A stretch of DNA of 64,000 nt, taken from NCBI RefSeq assembly GCF_029407905.1, contig NC_073627.1, forward strand, positions 127,547,697-127,611,696, given 5' to 3'. The notes below the pieces were generated by a model. It saw only the letters and a program-made list of their open reading frames with translations. It had not been told where the DNA came from and did not search any database. A program made the translations under genes and the position numbers. The DNA comes from Bubalus kerabau (Eukaryota > Chordata > Mammalia > Artiodactyla > Bovidae). Below, in pieces: positions 61,589 through 64,000 of the stretch; position 1 is the stretch's first letter, and each line of letters starts with the position of its first letter.

Positions 61589-64000
61589 AGGAAACCTTTC
61601 CAAGCCTTTCTTCTAGACCCAGCCCTGTGTCAGGTTCTGGGGATCTTGTGCCCTTAAGAAAAGGAAACTTTGAGACCAATGGGTGACAATTTCCCATCAT
61701 CCTCACTGGAGAAAAGCCACCAGCAAAGCTCAGAGTTACCCAAGTTCTAAGAAAGAGAAGTGCCTCCTGCTACCTCCCAGGACTCCTTAGGGCTGGGACC
61801 GGACCACTGGGTCCTCACGTCTTCCCTCCCTGCTACTCTTCAGTCCAGTTACTCAGCAAAAGTCATCAAATCCTGAAGAGACAGCCCAGCCCCATCCCCA
61901 GGCTCCAGGTCCCACTGCTGCCTCTCACTAGGGTGTTTCTGGACTCCATACACCCATTTCCCCCTTTCTTCAGGGGGTTTCTGGCCTATGTGCAGACGTC
62001 CCTGGGTCTGAATTTAATGATGCCTCAAATCCTATGGAAGGGGTTGACTGCAGTCAATAAATGACCCAAAGAACGAGACCCTCCTATCTCCAAAGCCATG
62101 GTGCTCTCAGCCCTGCTAGCTTGGGTCTCTTCTCTCAGTTCCTAATTCTTCAAACATCTTTGTCCACCTGACACCATGAACACCCTTCTTTTGTTTTGAC
62201 AATTTTCCACCTTAAGAGTTTAGTGTCCTCATGGCAGAAGTTAGAACCTTGATCTCCCAGCCTCCCTTGCAGCTCAAGCGCAGATGCCATCTTGGCTCCA
62301 TCAAGCAGACACGCATGTGAGTCGTTAATTCAGAGGCAAGTGACACAAAGAAATAGGTGCCTGTGGGGATAAAGGTCCTGTGGTGATGTCTGGTGTCCAG
62401 GGACAGCAGCATGAGCTGAGGGTTTTGTGTCCACAGGCCAGGAGGTGGTGTTTCCACAGAACCAGTTATGTGGTATTTCAAGTGTGGTTCAGCTGCTCAG
62501 ATGTGGTTCAGATGTGATTCCCAGCTGTGAAGCCTCCAAGCCTGGTTCTGTGGCCTCCTGAGAATCCTAACATCTTCTCTACTTAAGCAGCCAGAGAGAA
62601 TTCTGTTGTTCCCACCTCAGAGTTATGGTTGTTCCAGGCTCCGAGATGGAGAGCATTCATGCTCTGCTTTGTTCTCCACCAGTCACCTTTTCCTAGACTT
62701 CTCTGTGACTTCTTCTCCCCAGCCATCCTTGTTCTCCAGTTTCTTCCTAGAGCTCTGCTTCTCTCAAGACTTTGTGTCTATGCATCTTCACAAGGTGGAT
62801 CCATCTCCACCATGCCCATTCCAAATTGGTATTCCCAGCCCTGATGCCTCCTCCATCACCTTCTGGATGTTCCCACTTGAGCATTCCTGGGGGACCACAA
62901 GGTATCTAAACCAGCTCTTCTTCCTGTCGTCTTCATCTGACTCCATTGCCCCAAACTCCTAATGCTGAGGCTCAGTTCCTTCATCCAGGAGTTGCCCTCT
63001 GCATCTGCCTGCTGTGGTACAACCTTGGCCACATTGCTTCACCTTGCTGAGCCTCAGTTTCCTCTTCTGAAAAGTGGGGTTCCAGTCTGTCACAACCCCA
63101 CCCCCAAAGGATGGAAGGAAAACTGGAAAATAACAGCTGCAAAATCAGTCAGCGAATTGTAAAATGTAGTCCATAAGCAAAAAGATATTAGCGTACTTTT
63201 AGGATTTGGTTTCATTGAACAATTTCTTGCTCACCTTAGAGTGATGCTCGCCTGCCATTTCCCCTTCCTTTAGAGTGGGGAGGCCTCCCACTTTCTTCCC
63301 TGGACCAGGTTACCCTTGGGAATTTTAAACTCACCATCCAGCTGTTCCCATCCCCCCACCCTCAAAACACAATTGTGACAGTCAAGCAAAGAAAGGAGAG
63401 AGAGGGAAAAAAATCCATAAAGGCTCGGCAAAGCAGCGGCCGGTGGAATTCTCCAGCTCCTGACCACCAGTTAGTGACGTCAGGATTTATAACTGTATTA
63501 AATGGTGTGACAGGGAGCCTTGATATATCAGTTCCCCCTTCTTCCCAAATCACAGACAATAAAAGCTTTGGCAGTGAAAGTCATTCATCATCATAAAGAC
63601 CTGAGACATCCCAGTCATCAATTTCACTCACATCCTTAATACACTGGAGGGAACGCAGGAGTCGAGCACCTCCAAAAGGGGGAGGAAAAAACACGAAGGA
63701 AGATTGAACAGGAATAATTACAAAGGTCAAAGAAGGGATTCCTCTGGGGGCCGGGGGCATGGGCAGGGCTGGTCCCTGCCGGAGGCGTGCTGAGCCCACA
63801 GAGGAGCTGGGCAGCCGCTGGGCAAGCTCCAGGCAGCCCAGAGGCCCAGCCCTTGGATCAGACCCTGGGAGCCCTGCAGTGAGAGACAGCTGACACAGGC
63901 TGCAGGACCAGGGGAGGAAGGACAAGGAGCCCGACTTTGGGCTCCGCAGCTCCAGGCTGAGATCTATAGGAGCATTTACTCCATCACCCTCATTATACAA

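Larger units (their letters stand above)
45420..64000 (-). other. PAX5: PAX5 intron 7, 3' part
   Basis: From the exon 8 acceptor to the window edge, with no sequence resembling PAX5 exon 7. The intron therefore extends beyond the window (at least 18.6 kb). It includes the L1/SINE/BovB nest at 47.2-50.8 kb and several low-repeat AT-rich blocks at 51.3, 54.2, 58.5, 60.5 and 63.4 kb. Confidence 0.8.

Noticed and set aside
45420..64000. PAX5 exon 7 within the window
   Set aside because: No sequence encoding the expected segment before RDLAST was found. It should lie beyond the right edge.

Overview
This is a vertebrate nuclear window from a ruminant (cattle, sheep, goat or a relative). The evidence is about a dozen ruminant Bov-tA/Bov-A SINEs, a BovB (RTE) LINE 3' end at 49629-50761 and two CHR-type SINEs of the whale-hippo-ruminant group. 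The window is gene-poor. There are no bacterial-type operons, no CRISPR array, and no rRNA or functional tRNA gene. Nearly all listed open frames are chance frames in introns or repeats.

The only protein-coding gene recognised is PAX5 (B-cell transcription factor BSAP) on the minus strand. Only its last three coding exons lie here: exon 8 (45318-45419, 102 bp), exon 9 (15917-16003, 87 bp) and the coding part of exon 10 (8876-8955, stop at 8876-8878). All have consensus splice sites and matching phases, and together they encode the C-terminal transactivation/inhibitory region of PAX5. The paired domain, octapeptide and partial homeodomain lie beyond the right edge. No exon 7 was found between 45420 and 64000.

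Layout: 1-~1790 is intergenic sequence downstream of PAX5. About 1790-8875 is the probable long 3' UTR, free of ruminant SINEs, with a candidate poly(A) signal at 1812-1817. Intron 9 is 8956-15916. Intron 8 is 16004-45317 (about 29 kb). The 3' part of intron 7 is 45420-64000. The introns hold SINEs, ancient MIRs, a MER2-type DNA transposon inserted in a MIR, LTR remnants, and a nested L1/SINE/BovB block at 47.2-50.8 kb. They also hold several low-repeat, AT- or CpG-rich blocks that look like conserved regulatory sequence (about 23.3, 28.1, 33.0, 36.1, 51.4, 54.3, 58.6, 60.5 and 63.5 kb).

No new biological system was seen. The most worthwhile leads are the C-terminal PAX5 residue differences from the recalled human protein, the frame-preserving exons 8 and 9 with SINEs close to their splice sites, the CpG-rich/octamer element at 32.86-33.26 kb, and the young BovB copy with a single in-frame stop.
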